A stretch of DNA of 64,000 nucleotides from Streptomyces rubiginosohelvolus (GCF_014649875.1 NZ_BMTW01000001.1:992001-1056000); one strand, 5' to 3'; positions 32,905 to 44,093 are shown, counted from the first letter of the stretch. The notes: generated by a model not told the origin, from the letters alone. A program made the numbers and translations.

Positions 32905-32918
32905 GTTTCACGTGAAAC
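32905..32918. other. parS chromosome-partition site
   Basis: GTTTCACGTGAAAC is the exact ParB-binding palindrome of Streptomyces parS sites. It sits in the centre of a 28-bp perfect palindrome (32898-32925), in the pyrE-fba gap. Streptomyces parS copies cluster around the replication origin, so this window should be origin-proximal. The longer palindrome may also act as a pyrE terminator. Confidence 0.9.
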
Positions 32919-32934
32919 CGGGTCCGGGGAGGGT

Positions 32935-33474
32935 TCAGCCCAGGTCGAGATCGGCCACCGAGTACACGTGGACGTACGGCAGACCGGCCTCGGCGATGGC
33001 CGGGGCAGCCCCGCGCTCGACGATCACGGCGACGGCGACGACCTCGCCACCCGCCTCACGGACCGCCTCGACGGCGGTCAGCGGCGAGCCGCCCGTGGTG
33101 GAGGTGTCCTCGACGACCAGGCAGCGGCGGCCCTTGACGTCCGTGCCCTCGATCCGGCGCTGCATCCCGTGCGCCTTCTGCGCCTTGCGGACGACGAACG
33201 CGTCCAGGCTCTTACCCCGGGCGGCGGAGGCGTGCAGCATCGAGGTGGCGACCGGGTCGGCCCCGAGCGTCAGCCCGCCGACGCAGTCGTAGTCCAGCTC
33301 GGCGGTCGCGTCGAGCATGACCTGCCCGACCAGCGGCGCGGCCTTGCCGTCCAGCGTGATCCGGCGCAGGTCGATGTACCAGTCGGCTTCCAGACCCGAG
33401 GAGAGGGTCACCTTGCCGTGCACCACGGCCTTGTCCTTGATCTGCTGGAGCAGGTCAGCGCGTACGTCAGTCAT
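32935..33474 (-). CDS. pyrE: Orotate phosphoribosyltransferase
   Basis: The 179-residue enzyme makes orotidine 5'-phosphate in pyrimidine synthesis. The PRPP-binding signature is RCLVVEDTSTTGGSPLTAVEAVREAGG, with KVTLSSGLEADWYIDLRR and AFVVRKAQKAHG also typical. ATG 33474 is favoured; GTG 33480 is in frame. The stop codon is 17 bp from the parS site. Confidence 0.97.
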   Translation of the reverse strand: MTDVRADLLQQIKDKAVVHGKVTLSSGLEADWYIDLRRITLDGKAAPLVGQVMLDATAELDYDCVGGLTLGADPVATSMLHASAARGKSLDAFVVRKAQKAHGMQRRIEGTDVKGRRCLVVEDTSTTGGSPLTAVEAVREAGGEVVAVAVIVERGAAPAIAEAGLPYVHVYSVADLDLG

Positions 33475-33555
33475 GTCCACGAGGGTAAGCGGTGCCGCAC
33501 GGGCCCACGCCCGGGCCCACGTCCAGGCCCGCCCGGGCCCGCGCCGGGCACCGGC

Positions 33556-34362
33556 TCAGAGCCGCGTCCAGCTCCAGGTCGTGGTCATCTCCAGCGGGTC
33601 GATCGGGGTCACCAGGCGGGGCGCGGTGTTCAGCCCGTTCGGCGGGCCGGACTGGGGTTCCACGCAGACGGCCTCGTCCTGCTCGTCGTAGACCACCACC
33701 CACTCGCTGCGGCTCTTCACCGTCAGCTCCAGCCGCTCCGGCCAGGTGATCTTCACGTCCACGCCGTCGGGCATGCCGAAGCAGTCGTCCCACGGGCCGG
33801 GTTGCGGGTCGATGCGCCGCCCGGTCGGCAGATGGTCCCCGCCCCGCTCCTCCTGCCAGGCGGCGTCGAAGGACAGCTCGGCGTCCCGGCCGTCGAGGGT
33901 GCGGTGGAACCAGGGGTGCCAGCCGGCCTGGGCCGGGAAGGAGTCGCCGTACGTCTCGACGGCCAGGCCCAGCGTGAGCGTGTCCTCGGTCAGCTCGTAG
34001 GTCTGCGTCACCCGGCCCTCGTACGGCCAGGGCTTCGCCAGGTCGTAGTAGAAGGCCGCCCGGCCCTCGGCCAGGTCGGCGGCCGTGTGCGCGGGGTGCC
34101 AGGAGGTGTCCCGGCCGGTGCCGTGGATGGCGTGCGGCGGGGAGTTCAGCGGCAGCTCGTGGAGCTCGTCGCCGTTGCGGAACTGCCCGTACCCCGTACG
34201 CCCGCACCAGGGGACCATCGGGAAGCAGCCGTACCGATCGCCCTGGCGGAGCAGTTCGGTGGACCCGATCCGCAGGCTGCTGATCCGGCAGCCGTGCAGG
34301 GGGTCGACGGTCAACTCGGCGGTGCCGACGGTCAGCCTGACGTTCTCTTCGCTGCTGCTCAC
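33556..34362 (-). CDS. Aldose 1-epimerase-family protein
   Basis: The 268-residue beta-sandwich protein has the mutarotase blocks: DPLHGCRISSLRIGSTELL, PMVPWCGRTGYGQFRNGDE, HAIHGTGRDTSWHP with the catalytic His pair region, PAQAGWHPWFHRTL, and a late Glu in AVCVEPQSGPPNG, the catalytic base position. It interconverts sugar anomers or acts on a related hexose phosphate. The GTG start at 34362 follows 20 bp after the preceding gene's stop, suggesting an operon. Confidence 0.88.
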   Translation of the reverse strand: MSSSEENVRLTVGTAELTVDPLHGCRISSLRIGSTELLRQGDRYGCFPMVPWCGRTGYGQFRNGDELHELPLNSPPHAIHGTGRDTSWHPAHTAADLAEGRAAFYYDLAKPWPYEGRVTQTYELTEDTLTLGLAVETYGDSFPAQAGWHPWFHRTLDGRDAELSFDAAWQEERGGDHLPTGRRIDPQPGPWDDCFGMPDGVDVKITWPERLELTVKSRSEWVVVYDEQDEAVCVEPQSGPPNGLNTAPRLVTPIDPLEMTTTWSWTRL

Positions 34363-34382
34363 CCGACGACCCTACTGGCGGC

Positions 34383-35273
34383 TCAGGGCCTGCGGCGCCG
34401 CAACGCCCGGCCCAGCACCACGGCGGAGGCGAGCGCGAGGGCGGCGGCGGGGGCGACCCACCGCAGGGTGGTGCTCGCACCGCCCGCCTCCGGGGAGGGC
34501 ACGGGGGCGTAGCGGCCGCGCGGCGGCGCGTGGTCGACCTCCTCGGCGCTGCGCCCGATCATGGTGCGGCGGGCGTGGGCGGCCTCGGCGGGCGGTTCGT
34601 CCGGAACGGTGAACTCCACCCCGGCGACGGGGTCGAGCGAGGGCGGCGGCACGGGTGAGTCGTAGACGGACCCGGGGCCGTCGCCCGCCGAGCCGTCCGC
34701 GTCGTCCGCGCGGATCTCGTCGCCCGAGCCGACCGCGCCGACCGCGCCCTCCTCGTCGCCCGCAAGTCCCTCCGCGGCCACGGCGTCGTCCACATCGGCG
34801 TCCGCGTCCGCCTCCGCGCCGGCGTCACCCTCCTCCCGCGCCGCCAGCGACTCCGTCACCAACTGCTGGGTGAAGCGGTCCAGGAGCCGGTGGGCGGCCG
34901 CGAGCGCAGCGCCCTCCTCCAGCTCGACCAGCCGCCCGTCCCCGTCGGCCGTACCGCTGTAGGCGATCGTCGTCCCGCCGTCCGCCGCCGTGAGGCCGAT
35001 GGTCAGGGCCAGCTCGACCGCGCCGGTGCCCCGGGCTTCCACGCCCTTGCCCGTGACGGCGAAGCGGTCTCTCTCCGGGCCGGTGAGCCGCAGCTCGCCC
35101 CGGTAGGTGATGGTGTGGCCGCCGGCCCGCAGCTTCAGCCGGCCCGCCAGGGGCGACGCCGACGCGTCGGCGTCCTGCTGGAGACCGGGGACACAGCGGG
35201 CGACCCGGGCGGGATCGCCCAGGGTGCGCAGCAGGGCCGGGACGGAAACCGGAACGAACACCTCATGCTCCAT
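34383..35273 (-). CDS. SRPBCC (CoxG-like) domain protein with C-terminal membrane anchor
   Basis: Residues 1-150 are a SRPBCC ligand-binding domain of the CoxG type (VFVPVSVPALLRTLGDPARVARCVPGLQ, AGGHTITYRGELRLTG). A linker of about 100 residues rich in Asp, Glu and Ala follows, then a single helix (WVAPAAALALASAVVLGRAL) and a basic tail RRRP. The domain would be cytoplasmic, tethered by the tail anchor. CoxG proteins are linked to carbon monoxide dehydrogenase maturation, but no cox genes lie here, so another hydrophobic ligand is likely. Confidence 0.85.
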   Translation of the reverse strand: MEHEVFVPVSVPALLRTLGDPARVARCVPGLQQDADASASPLAGRLKLRAGGHTITYRGELRLTGPERDRFAVTGKGVEARGTGAVELALTIGLTAADGGTTIAYSGTADGDGRLVELEEGAALAAAHRLLDRFTQQLVTESLAAREEGDAGAEADADADVDDAVAAEGLAGDEEGAVGAVGSGDEIRADDADGSAGDGPGSVYDSPVPPPSLDPVAGVEFTVPDEPPAEAAHARRTMIGRSAEEVDHAPPRGRYAPVPSPEAGGASTTLRWVAPAAALALASAVVLGRALRRRRP

Positions 35274-35418
35274 GGCAACCGAGCCTAATCGGCCACGGGC
35301 CGGAACGTGAGCGCTTCACCCCTCCGAAGGACTGCCAAGGGACCCCCAAGGGACCGCCGAGGGAACCCCAAGGGAGCGTCGAAGGACCGCCGCAGGCCGA
35401 GGGGCGCACACCCCGTGC

Positions 35419-37017
35419 TCACGCGTCCTCCCAGTACCTCGGGTGGACCAGCGTCGACGGGAGCAGCCCCGGCAGCCGGGCCTCGGCCGCGGCCCGCGCC
35501 CCCTCGCGCAGCTCCCGGCCCCGCAGCGAGCGCGGTTCGGGCCCTCCGGCGGCCAGCGCGGCCCGCGGCGCCTCGCCCGGCGCGGCGAGGAGGAAGCCCC
35601 AGTCCTCCCGCTCCCGGCCCTCCCCGCCGCCCCGGTCCGGGCTGGCGGCGAAGCCCGCGTACCGGCCCGTGACGCGGTAGGGGCGGGTCGCGAGGCCGCC
35701 CGCGCGCACCGATGCCTCCACCGTCCAGAAGGTCTGCGGCCGGGCCCCCAGCGGTCCGGCGTGCACCACGAGCCGCCCGTCCGGGGCCAGGGCCTCCGCG
35801 ACCAGCCCGTAGAACTCGGCCGAATACAGCTTCGTACTGGCGGTGATGCCGGGGTCCGGGAGGTCGGAGATCACCACGTCGTAGCGGCCGTGGTCGGCCC
35901 GGAGCCAGGGGAACGCGTCCGCCCCGACCACGGTGAGGCGGGGGTCGCGGAAAGCGTGGCCGTTCAGCTCGGAGAGGGCGGGGTCGGTAAGGGCCAGTCG
36001 GGTGACGGCGGGGTCCAGCTCGACGACGGTGACCGCGCGGACGTCCCCGTAACGCAGCACCTCACGGGCGGCGAGCCCGTCGCCGCCGCCCAGGATGAGC
36101 ACGCGGGCGCGGGGGCCGTTCATCGCGGGGTGCACCAGCGCCTCGTGGTAGCGGTACTCGTCGCGGGCGCTGACCCGCAGCCGGCCGTCCAGATAGAGGC
36201 CCAGGGAGTCCCGGTCGGTGCCGGTCACCACGACCTCCTGCACCCCGGTCTGCACGGCGACCCGCACCTGGTCCCCGTACACCGCCCGGCGCGCCGCCCG
36301 CTCGAAGTCGTCGACCAGAACCGTGGCGGTGGCCAGCACCGCGATCACCGAGACGTTGGCCAGGACGAGCAGCCAGCGGGAGCGGGCGCTCAGATCGCGC
36401 CGGAAGACCCACAGGACGAGCGCCCCGCCCGCCGCCGCGTTGACCGCGCCGGTGAACAGCGCACCGGTCAACTGCCCCAGCATCGGCAGCAGCAGAAAGG
36501 GGAACGCGAGCCCGCCGACCAGCGCGCCCACGTAGTCGGCGGCGAAGAGATCGGCGACGGCCCCGCCCGCGTCCTGCCGGTCGACACGCTGGATCAGCGT
36601 CATCAGCAGCGGGATCTCCGCGCCGATCAGCACCCCGATCGCCAGCGAGAACCCGACCAGGGCGTACTGCGAATCACCGAGCCAGGCGAACGAGGCGTAG
36701 AGGACCAGCGCGGACGAGCCGCCGATCAGGGCGAGGGCCGCCTCGATCATCCCGAAACCGACGGCGGCACGGCAGCGCAAACGTTTCGCGAGAAGGGATC
36801 CGATGCCCATCGCGAACACCATCACGGAGAGCACGACGGACGCCTGGGTGACCGAATCGCCGATGAGATACGAGGCGAGCGCGACCAGTTCGAGCTCGTA
36901 GACCAGACCGCAGGCGGCGCAGACGAAGACCGCGGCCAGCACGAGGAGCCGGCCGGTCCTCGGCCGTACGGGGAGCCGCGCCGCGCCCCCTCGCAGCGAC
37001 ATCTGCTGGTCGATCAT
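35419..37017 (-). CDS. Membrane-bound spermidine synthase-like protein
   Basis: The 532-residue protein joins a membrane part of seven to eight helices (residues about 22-235) to a spermidine synthase-type domain: [33 protein letters not shown] with the GGGDG nucleotide loop, and [11 protein letters not shown], the DxPDP position. The Tyr-Asp pair expected for polyamine binding is partly kept. Such fusions are widespread in bacteria; the true product is unproved. It probably shares a transcript with DUF2617 downstream of the same promoter region. Confidence 0.88.
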   Translation of the reverse strand: MIDQQMSLRGGAARLPVRPRTGRLLVLAAVFVCAACGLVYELELVALASYLIGDSVTQASVVLSVMVFAMGIGSLLAKRLRCRAAVGFGMIEAALALIGGSSALVLYASFAWLGDSQYALVGFSLAIGVLIGAEIPLLMTLIQRVDRQDAGGAVADLFAADYVGALVGGLAFPFLLLPMLGQLTGALFTGAVNAAAGGALVLWVFRRDLSARSRWLLVLANVSVIAVLATATVLVDDFERAARRAVYGDQVRVAVQTGVQEVVVTGTDRDSLGLYLDGRLRVSARDEYRYHEALVHPAMNGPRARVLILGGGDGLAAREVLRYGDVRAVTVVELDPAVTRLALTDPALSELNGHAFRDPRLTVVGADAFPWLRADHGRYDVVISDLPDPGITASTKLYSAEFYGLVAEALAPDGRLVVHAGPLGARPQTFWTVEASVRAGGLATRPYRVTGRYAGFAASPDRGGGEGREREDWGFLLAAPGEAPRAALAAGGPEPRSLRGRELREGARAAAEARLPGLLPSTLVHPRYWEDA

Positions 37018-37084
37018 GACGCGAACGCTACGTCACGACAAGGTCGCACCTTGTCACCCACACGGGTGTAAGTGCCCCCGCCAA

Positions 37085-37606
37085 CTAGGCCGCGGGTGCG
37101 GGAATCCGCACGCCCACCCGGGTCCGGGTCACCACCAACTGCCCCTCCTGCGGGTACGCGTGCCAGGTGCGCCACCGCACCTGCCCCTCGGTGCGCTGGG
37201 CGAGCATCGCGGTGAAGGCGTACGGGCTGCCGGGGAAGGTGCCCACCAGGCCGTGCGGGTGGTCGCTCACCAGGGCGATCAGCTCCTGCGCGCGCCCGGC
37301 GAACTGACCCTGAGTCAGGGTCTCGACCCGCGCCGCGAATTCGTACTCCCGGTCCCCCAGGCGCTTCGAGACACCGAGGGGCAGGGGGGTGCTGCTGCCG
37401 GGCATACAGGCCACGGTCTCGGAACAGCCCCCGTGCTCCTCCTGGAGGAGCACCTGGTGGGAGGCGCCGAGCAGCCTCAACTGGAGTTCGGCGCCGTCGA
37501 ACCGGAGGTCGAGGACCGCCAGGGCGGGCAGCGGCTCCCGCCCCAGCATCCAGGCCAGGTCGGCGGCGCGGGTATCGGAATAGGCCGTCTGGAGGGTGGT
37601 GAGCAT
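37085..37606 (-). CDS. DUF2617 family protein
   Basis: The 173-residue soluble protein (MLTTLQTAYSDTRAADLAWMLGREPLPALAVLDLRFDG) belongs to an actinobacterial family of unknown role, with conserved HQVLL and LIALVSDHPHGLVGTFPGSPYAFTAM blocks. It lies 67 bp upstream of the spermidine-synthase-like gene on the same strand, a neighbourship that is common in streptomycetes and suggests a joint function. GGAG lies eight bases before ATG 37606. Confidence 0.85.
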   Translation of the reverse strand: MLTTLQTAYSDTRAADLAWMLGREPLPALAVLDLRFDGAELQLRLLGASHQVLLQEEHGGCSETVACMPGSSTPLPLGVSKRLGDREYEFAARVETLTQGQFAGRAQELIALVSDHPHGLVGTFPGSPYAFTAMLAQRTEGQVRWRTWHAYPQEGQLVVTRTRVGVRIPAPAA

Positions 37607-37926
37607 GGGTGGGCTCCGCAAACACACATGGACACCGGGACAGCGGAACGCCCCCTGCGTGACTGCGCGTGGGAGGTGAGGGCGCCCGATCTGGTCCAAC
37701 TGGGGTCCGAGGGCTGAATGTTCTCTTCGACGAGGGAATCACGAAGTACGCCGCACTCACAGCGTTTTCGCCCAACTTGCCGTGGTTTCCATCCCCTCGG
37801 GGGCCCCACGGTTCAACTGTTCAACCGAAAACGTCCGCGTCGCTCAACAAAAAGGCGTCCGGAGGGAGTTCACCCTCCGGACGCCCGGCGCCAGGTCACT
37901 GTCGGTGACCGCGCGAGGAGGCCCCG
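37607..37926. other. 320-bp intergenic region
   Basis: This gap lies between the starting DUF2617 gene and the end of the small Gly/Ser/Cys-rich gene, both on the minus strand. Its right end holds a strong terminator. The rest has mixed composition and no frame with convincing codon bias; the promoter of DUF2617 must lie here. I see no RNA gene. Confidence 0.6.
37854..37885 (-). terminator. Rho-independent terminator
   Basis: GGCGTCCGGAGGG and its complement form a perfect 13-bp stem with loop AGTTCA. On the minus strand it is followed by TTTTTGTTGAG, so it ends transcripts of the gene at 37927-38220. Confidence 0.9.
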
Positions 37927-38220
37927 TCAGCTGCTGCCCCCGCCGCAGCCGCCCCCTCCACCCCCGCACGACGAGCCGCCGCCGCAGGAGTGCCCACCGG
38001 AACCGGAGTCGCTGCCGGATCCGGAGTCGCCCCACGACGACCACCAGCCGCCGCCGGAGTCGCCGCCGCCGAAGCTGTCGCCGCCTCCCGATGCCACGCT
38101 CGACGAGCGCCGGCTTCCCTTGCGCCTGCTCGACGGCCGGCTGCCGCCGGTGGCCCGCAGAACGGCCAGCAGTCCCCCGACGACGACCGCGGCGATCACT
38201 ATCGCGATGAAGACGCCCAT
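37927..38220 (-). CDS. Small membrane protein with Gly/Ser/Cys-rich tail
   Basis: The 97-residue protein has one N-terminal membrane helix (VFIAIVIAAVVVGGLLAVL), a basic patch, and a low-complexity tail of Gly, Ser, Trp and Cys that ends in several runs of three to six glycines. The four Cys in the last 25 residues are spaced CGGGSSC and GGCGG. A membrane-tethered, Cys-rich tail may bind metal or form cross-links, but nothing shows a function. It has its own terminator. Upstream is the divergent aminotransferase gene. Confidence 0.7.
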   Translation of the reverse strand: MGVFIAIVIAAVVVGGLLAVLRATGGSRPSSRRKGSRRSSSVASGGGDSFGGGDSGGGWWSSWGDSGSGSDSGSGGHSCGGGSSCGGGGGGCGGGSS

Positions 38221-38359
38221 GGCCCCCACCCGCCTTTCCATCCCCCGAAGCGAGGTCCCCCGTCGCTTCCCCGTTGTTGTGTGACAGGGGGATTCCCAAG
38301 GCCGCCGCGCGCCAAAGCGGACTTGAGCAACTCCAGAGCTTCGGCCCAGGATGGCGCCC

Positions 38360-39526
38360 ATGACACAGGGACGACCGCTGCTCAACCGCCGCCTCGCCGC
38401 GTTCGGCACGACGATCTTCGCCGAGATGTCGGCGCTGGCCGTGCGGACCGGCTCCATCAACCTCGGCCAGGGCTTCCCCGACACCGACGGACCCGAGGAG
38501 ATCCGGGAGGCGGCGGTCCGGGCGCTGCGCGCCGGCCACGGCAACCAGTACCCGCCCGGCCCCGGAGTCCCGGAACTCCGCAACGCCGTCGCCGCCCACC
38601 AGGAGCGCTTCTACGGCCTGACCTGGTCCCCGGAGACGGAGGTCCTGGTGACGACCGGGGCCACGGAGGCGATCGCCGCCTCCCTGCTGGCCCTCCTCGA
38701 ACCGGACGACGAGGTCATCGCGTTCGAGCCGTACTACGACTCGTACGCCGCCTGCATCGCCATGGCGGGCGCCCGGCGCGTACCGCTCACCCTGCGCGCC
38801 CCGGACTTCCGCCCGGACCTCGACGAACTGCGCACCCTGATCACCCCGCGCACCCGCCTCCTGCTGCTCAACACCCCGCACAACCCGACCGGCACGGTCC
38901 TCACCCCCGACGAACTGTCCGGGATCGCGGCCCTCGCGGTGGAGCACGACCTCCTGGTGGTGACCGACGAGGTGTACGAGCACCTGGTCTTCACGGGGGC
39001 GCACCACCCGATCGCCGCGCTCCCCGGGATGCGCGAGCGAACGGTGTCCATCTCGTCGTCGGGCAAGACGTTCTCGTACACCGGATGGAAGATCGGCTGG
39101 GTGACCGGCGACGCGCCGCTGGTGGCGGCGGTGCGGGCGGCGAAGCAGTATCTGACGTTCGTCAGCGGGGGCCCGTTCCAGTACGCGATCGCCGAGGCGC
39201 TCGCCCTGCCGGACGCGTTCTTCAGCGGCTTCCGCGCGGACATGCACCGCAAGCGGGACCTGCTGGCGAAGGGACTGCGCGCCGCGGGCTTCCGGGTGTA
39301 CGAGCCGGAGGGGACGTACTTCATCACCACCGACATCTCCCCGTTCGGCGACGAGGACGCCTACGCGTTCTGCCGCGCGCTGCCGGAGCGCTGCGGGGTG
39401 GCGGCCGTGCCGGTCTCGGTCTTCTACGACGACCCGGAGGCGGGCCGCAGCCAGGTCCGGTTCACGTTCTGCAAGAGGGACGACGTGCTGGAGTCGGCGG
39501 TGGAGCGGCTGGCCCGGCTGGGCTGA
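38360..39526 (+). CDS. PLP-dependent aminotransferase (class I, KAT-like)
   Basis: The 388-residue fold-type I aminotransferase shows INLGQGFPDTDGPEEIREAA, TTGATEAIAASLLALLEPDDEVI, NTPHNPTGTVL, VVTDEVYEHLVF and the Schiff-base Lys in SISSSGKTFSYTGWKIGW. This pattern fits kynurenine/glutamine transaminase and N-succinyl-diaminopimelate aminotransferase relatives. The start at 38360 has AGGATGG in front; ATG 38351 is also in frame. Divergent from the Cys-rich gene. Confidence 0.9.
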   Translation: MTQGRPLLNRRLAAFGTTIFAEMSALAVRTGSINLGQGFPDTDGPEEIREAAVRALRAGHGNQYPPGPGVPELRNAVAAHQERFYGLTWSPETEVLVTTGATEAIAASLLALLEPDDEVIAFEPYYDSYAACIAMAGARRVPLTLRAPDFRPDLDELRTLITPRTRLLLLNTPHNPTGTVLTPDELSGIAALAVEHDLLVVTDEVYEHLVFTGAHHPIAALPGMRERTVSISSSGKTFSYTGWKIGWVTGDAPLVAAVRAAKQYLTFVSGGPFQYAIAEALALPDAFFSGFRADMHRKRDLLAKGLRAAGFRVYEPEGTYFITTDISPFGDEDAYAFCRALPERCGVAAVPVSVFYDDPEAGRSQVRFTFCKRDDVLESAVERLARLG

Positions 39527-39603
39527 GCCCCGGGGGTACGGGAACGGCCCGGGCAACGGTCGCGATGACCGCCGCCCGGGCCGTGACCCGATACTGTCGG
39601 AGA

Positions 39604-40149
39604 CTAGGCGCCCGCGGGCTCCTCGCCGTCCGTCTTGCCCTCAGCGGGCTGGATGCCGAGGTGCTCGATGAGCCACTTGTCGAACTCGATCGAGGCGCGC
39701 ACCCAGCTCACCGTCGAGGAGACGAAGTGCTCCAGGCTGACGCCGGTGCCGATGAGCATCTGCGCCTCACCGATCAGCCGGACGGAACCCGTCTCGCCCT
39801 CCTCGCCCTCGTGGGCGTGGGTGTAGACCTTGGGCCACAGGGTGCGGCGGTTCCAGTCGTCGATGGCGTCCAGCAGGACGGGACGCTGGTCCAGGTCGTG
39901 CGGGCGGTCGTAGAACGTACGGACCGAGAAGACCTGCTGCTCCGCCTCGCCGCGGAACATGAAGTACGTCCGGAACTCTTCCCACGGCGCCGCGAGGTCG
40001 CCCTCGTCGTCGACGACGTACTTCAGCTCCATCTGGTCGAGGAGCTGCTTGACGAGGTCCTGGTCAGGGACGACGGGGCCCTCCGGTCCTGCCGCCTGCG
40101 GTTCGGGCTGGCCCCCGAAATTAGGAATCGAGGACGGATCGATGCTCAC
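39604..40149 (-). CDS. YbjN-domain protein (chaperone-like fold)
   Basis: The 181-residue soluble protein has a YbjN/T3SS-chaperone-like domain: LVKQLLDQMELKYVVDDEGDLAAPWEEFRTYFMFRGEAEQQVFSVRTFYDRPHD, then LLDAIDDWNRRTLWPKVYTH and a C-terminal helix (WVRASIEFDKWLIEHL). Actinobacterial members are common, with no proven role. GTG 40149 is preferred for its GAAGGGA site seven bases upstream. It lies 154 bp beyond the clpB end on the same strand. Confidence 0.87.
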   Translation of the reverse strand: MSIDPSSIPNFGGQPEPQAAGPEGPVVPDQDLVKQLLDQMELKYVVDDEGDLAAPWEEFRTYFMFRGEAEQQVFSVRTFYDRPHDLDQRPVLLDAIDDWNRRTLWPKVYTHAHEGEEGETGSVRLIGEAQMLIGTGVSLEHFVSSTVSWVRASIEFDKWLIEHLGIQPAEGKTDGEEPAGA

Positions 40150-40307
40150 CGTTATTTCCCTTCGTGCGGTTGCGGCCATCCTCTCCCATGGCGGGCGGGG
40201 CATGGCAAGCCCCGGCGGCCCCGATCAGCCACAAGCTGACAGACAGCGGGTGGAGACGGGGCTCGCCGGGCATTCGCTGACAGCGTGCGACGCTCCGTGA
40301 CCGGTGG

Positions 40308-42908
<2,601 letters not shown>

Positions 42909-42977
42909 GTGTGGTTACTCCTCCTCGCAGCTGGGGTCGGGCGTACGTCTTGCCTTGACTTAATCAACGTACACAAA

Positions 42978-42998
42978 GTTGAGTCTATTCCACTCAAG
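42978..42998 (-). promoter_or_regulatory. HAIR operator (HspR-binding) of clpB
   Basis: On the minus strand the sequence is CTTGAGT-N7-ACTCAAC, one base from the HAIR consensus CTTGAGT-N7-ACTCAAG. It lies about 70-90 bases before the clpB start codon and overlaps the region where the -35 box is expected. Confidence 0.85.
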
Positions 42999-43052
42999 GC
43001 CCTGCGCGCACGCGCTGCGGCCGCCCGGTCCCCGGCCTCGTACGCTGCCCCC

Positions 43053-43454
43053 ATGGCAGACGTACGCAATCCCTCCCCCGAATACGTCGCGTTCTGGCGC
43101 GAGAGCCACCTGTCCACGCTGACGACCCCCCGCCCGGACGGCACGCCGCACGTGGTGCCGGTCTGTGTGACGTACGACCCGGAGGCCGGGATCGCGCGCG
43201 TGATCACCGACGGGGGCAGCCGCAAGGTCGCCCACATCCGCGCGGCCGGCCCCGACGGGGCACGGGTGGCCGTCTGCCAGATCGACCGGGCCCGCTGGGC
43301 GACCCTGGAGGGCCGCGCGGTCATCCGCACCGAGCCGGAGACCGTCAAGGACGCGGAGGCGCGCCACGAGGAGCGCTACGGCCGTCCGCCGAGGATCAAT
43401 CCGACCCGGGTCGTCATCGAGATCACCCTCGACCGGGCGCTCGGCAAGGCCTGA
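43053..43454 (+). CDS. PPOX-class (F420-type) flavin-fold oxidoreductase
   Basis: The 133-residue split-barrel protein (LSTLTTPRPDGTPHVVPVCVTYDPEAGIARVITDGGSRKVAHIRAAGPDG) matches the pyridoxamine-phosphate-oxidase-like family, in the branch that binds F420 in actinobacteria. It likely reduces or oxidises small molecules with that cofactor. It is divergent from clpB and followed by a strong hairpin. The same island contains a second F420-type enzyme (48069), but the two genes are not linked in transcription. Confidence 0.83.
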   Translation: MADVRNPSPEYVAFWRESHLSTLTTPRPDGTPHVVPVCVTYDPEAGIARVITDGGSRKVAHIRAAGPDGARVAVCQIDRARWATLEGRAVIRTEPETVKDAEARHEERYGRPPRINPTRVVIEITLDRALGKA

Positions 43455-43504
43455 GACCGCGCAGAGCCGCGGAGAGCCGCGCAGAGCCGCGGAGACAGCA
43501 CAAC

Positions 43505-43535
43505 GGCGCCACCGTGTTCAGGTCACGGTGGCGCC
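43505..43535 (+). terminator. Terminator hairpin
   Basis: GGCGCCACCGTG and CACGGTGGCGCC form a perfect 12-bp stem with a 7-base loop after the PPOX gene, between convergent genes. A short tandem repeat of GCAGAGCCGCGGAGAGCC lies before it at 43460-43495. Confidence 0.85.
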
Positions 43536-43584
43536 GCTGTGTGGGGGAAGCGCCTGGAGCGACAGGTGACGACGGGGGAATCGC

Positions 43585-43905
43585 TCAGGCACTGCGGGGG
43601 GTGGCGGAAAGGGGTTCTGCGTCGAACAGCTCGTGGTCGCGCTGATCGAGATTGACGAAGATCATGCCGTACCTGACGGCACAGCGAACCGGCTGCGGGG
43701 CGCCGCGGGGCCGACGGAGACAGCGATAGGCGCGGACGTCCTCGTCCTCTTCCATCACCACGACGATCGGCTCTCCGAACAGGGTGACCATCAACGAGTC
43801 GCCACGGCGGGGGAGGGCCGTGAGCAGATCGATGAAATGCCACCCTGAGCGATAGGCGGTTGCCATCTCGCGCCGGAAGGTGCGGTCGTCCGGCGGGGTG
43901 CTCAT
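43585..43905 (-). CDS. Small Rieske-like protein with altered cluster motif
   Basis: The 106-residue protein reads like a shortened Rieske domain of ring-hydroxylating oxygenases: LMVTLFGEPIVVVMEEDEDVRAY, then YRCLRRPRGA, CAVRYGMIFVNLD. Normal domains carry CxH-RG and, about 18 residues on, CxxH, and are followed by a 'GliFvNLd' strand. Here the motifs are C62-L-R64 and C75-A-V-R78, so both His ligands are Arg and the spacing is short. It probably cannot hold a 2Fe-2S cluster in the standard way. It overlaps the GDITW peptide gene by four bases. Confidence 0.7.
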   Translation of the reverse strand: MSTPPDDRTFRREMATAYRSGWHFIDLLTALPRRGDSLMVTLFGEPIVVVMEEDEDVRAYRCLRRPRGAPQPVRCAVRYGMIFVNLDQRDHELFDAEPLSATPRSA

Positions 43906-44093
43906 GCGACCGTACGGGCCGGAGCGATGTTCCAGGTGATATCACCGGGCACGGCCGCCTGCGCCGCCGGCGCCGATTCGGCCGTCTGGCTGCCCCACGT
44001 GATATCCCCGGCCCCCTGTGCGGACAGGGCCCCGAGGGCCAGAGCACCTACGAACGCAGTGGCAAGCACCGAGCGAAGCATTCGCTTATACAT
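43902..44093 (-). CDS. Secreted small peptide with two GDITW motifs
   Basis: The 63-residue product has a signal peptide (MYKRMLRSVLATAFVGALALGALSA, cleavage near residue 25) and a mature part of about 38 residues with GDITW at 29-33 and 50-54, separated by an Ala/Pro/Gln spacer and ending PARTVA. There is no cysteine. It overlaps the Rieske-like gene, which lies downstream, and is divergent from the LuxR-type gene. The repeated motif suggests a ligand, a signal or a substrate for modification. All of this is inference; I do not recognise the family. Confidence 0.7.
   Translation of the reverse strand: MYKRMLRSVLATAFVGALALGALSAQGAGDITWGSQTAESAPAAQAAVPGDITWNIAPARTVA

Noticed and set aside
32898..32925. 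28-bp palindrome as a plain terminator only
   Set aside because: The central 14 bases are exactly the parS sequence, which explains it better. It may still slow transcription as a secondary effect.
37014..37775. Minus-strand frame upstream of DUF2617
   Set aside because: It overlaps the DUF2617 coding region in another frame, and its early part has no ribosome site or family match.
37607..37926. Small RNA gene upstream of DUF2617
   Set aside because: Apart from the terminator, which belongs to the neighbouring coding gene, there is no clear promoter or conserved stem to support it.
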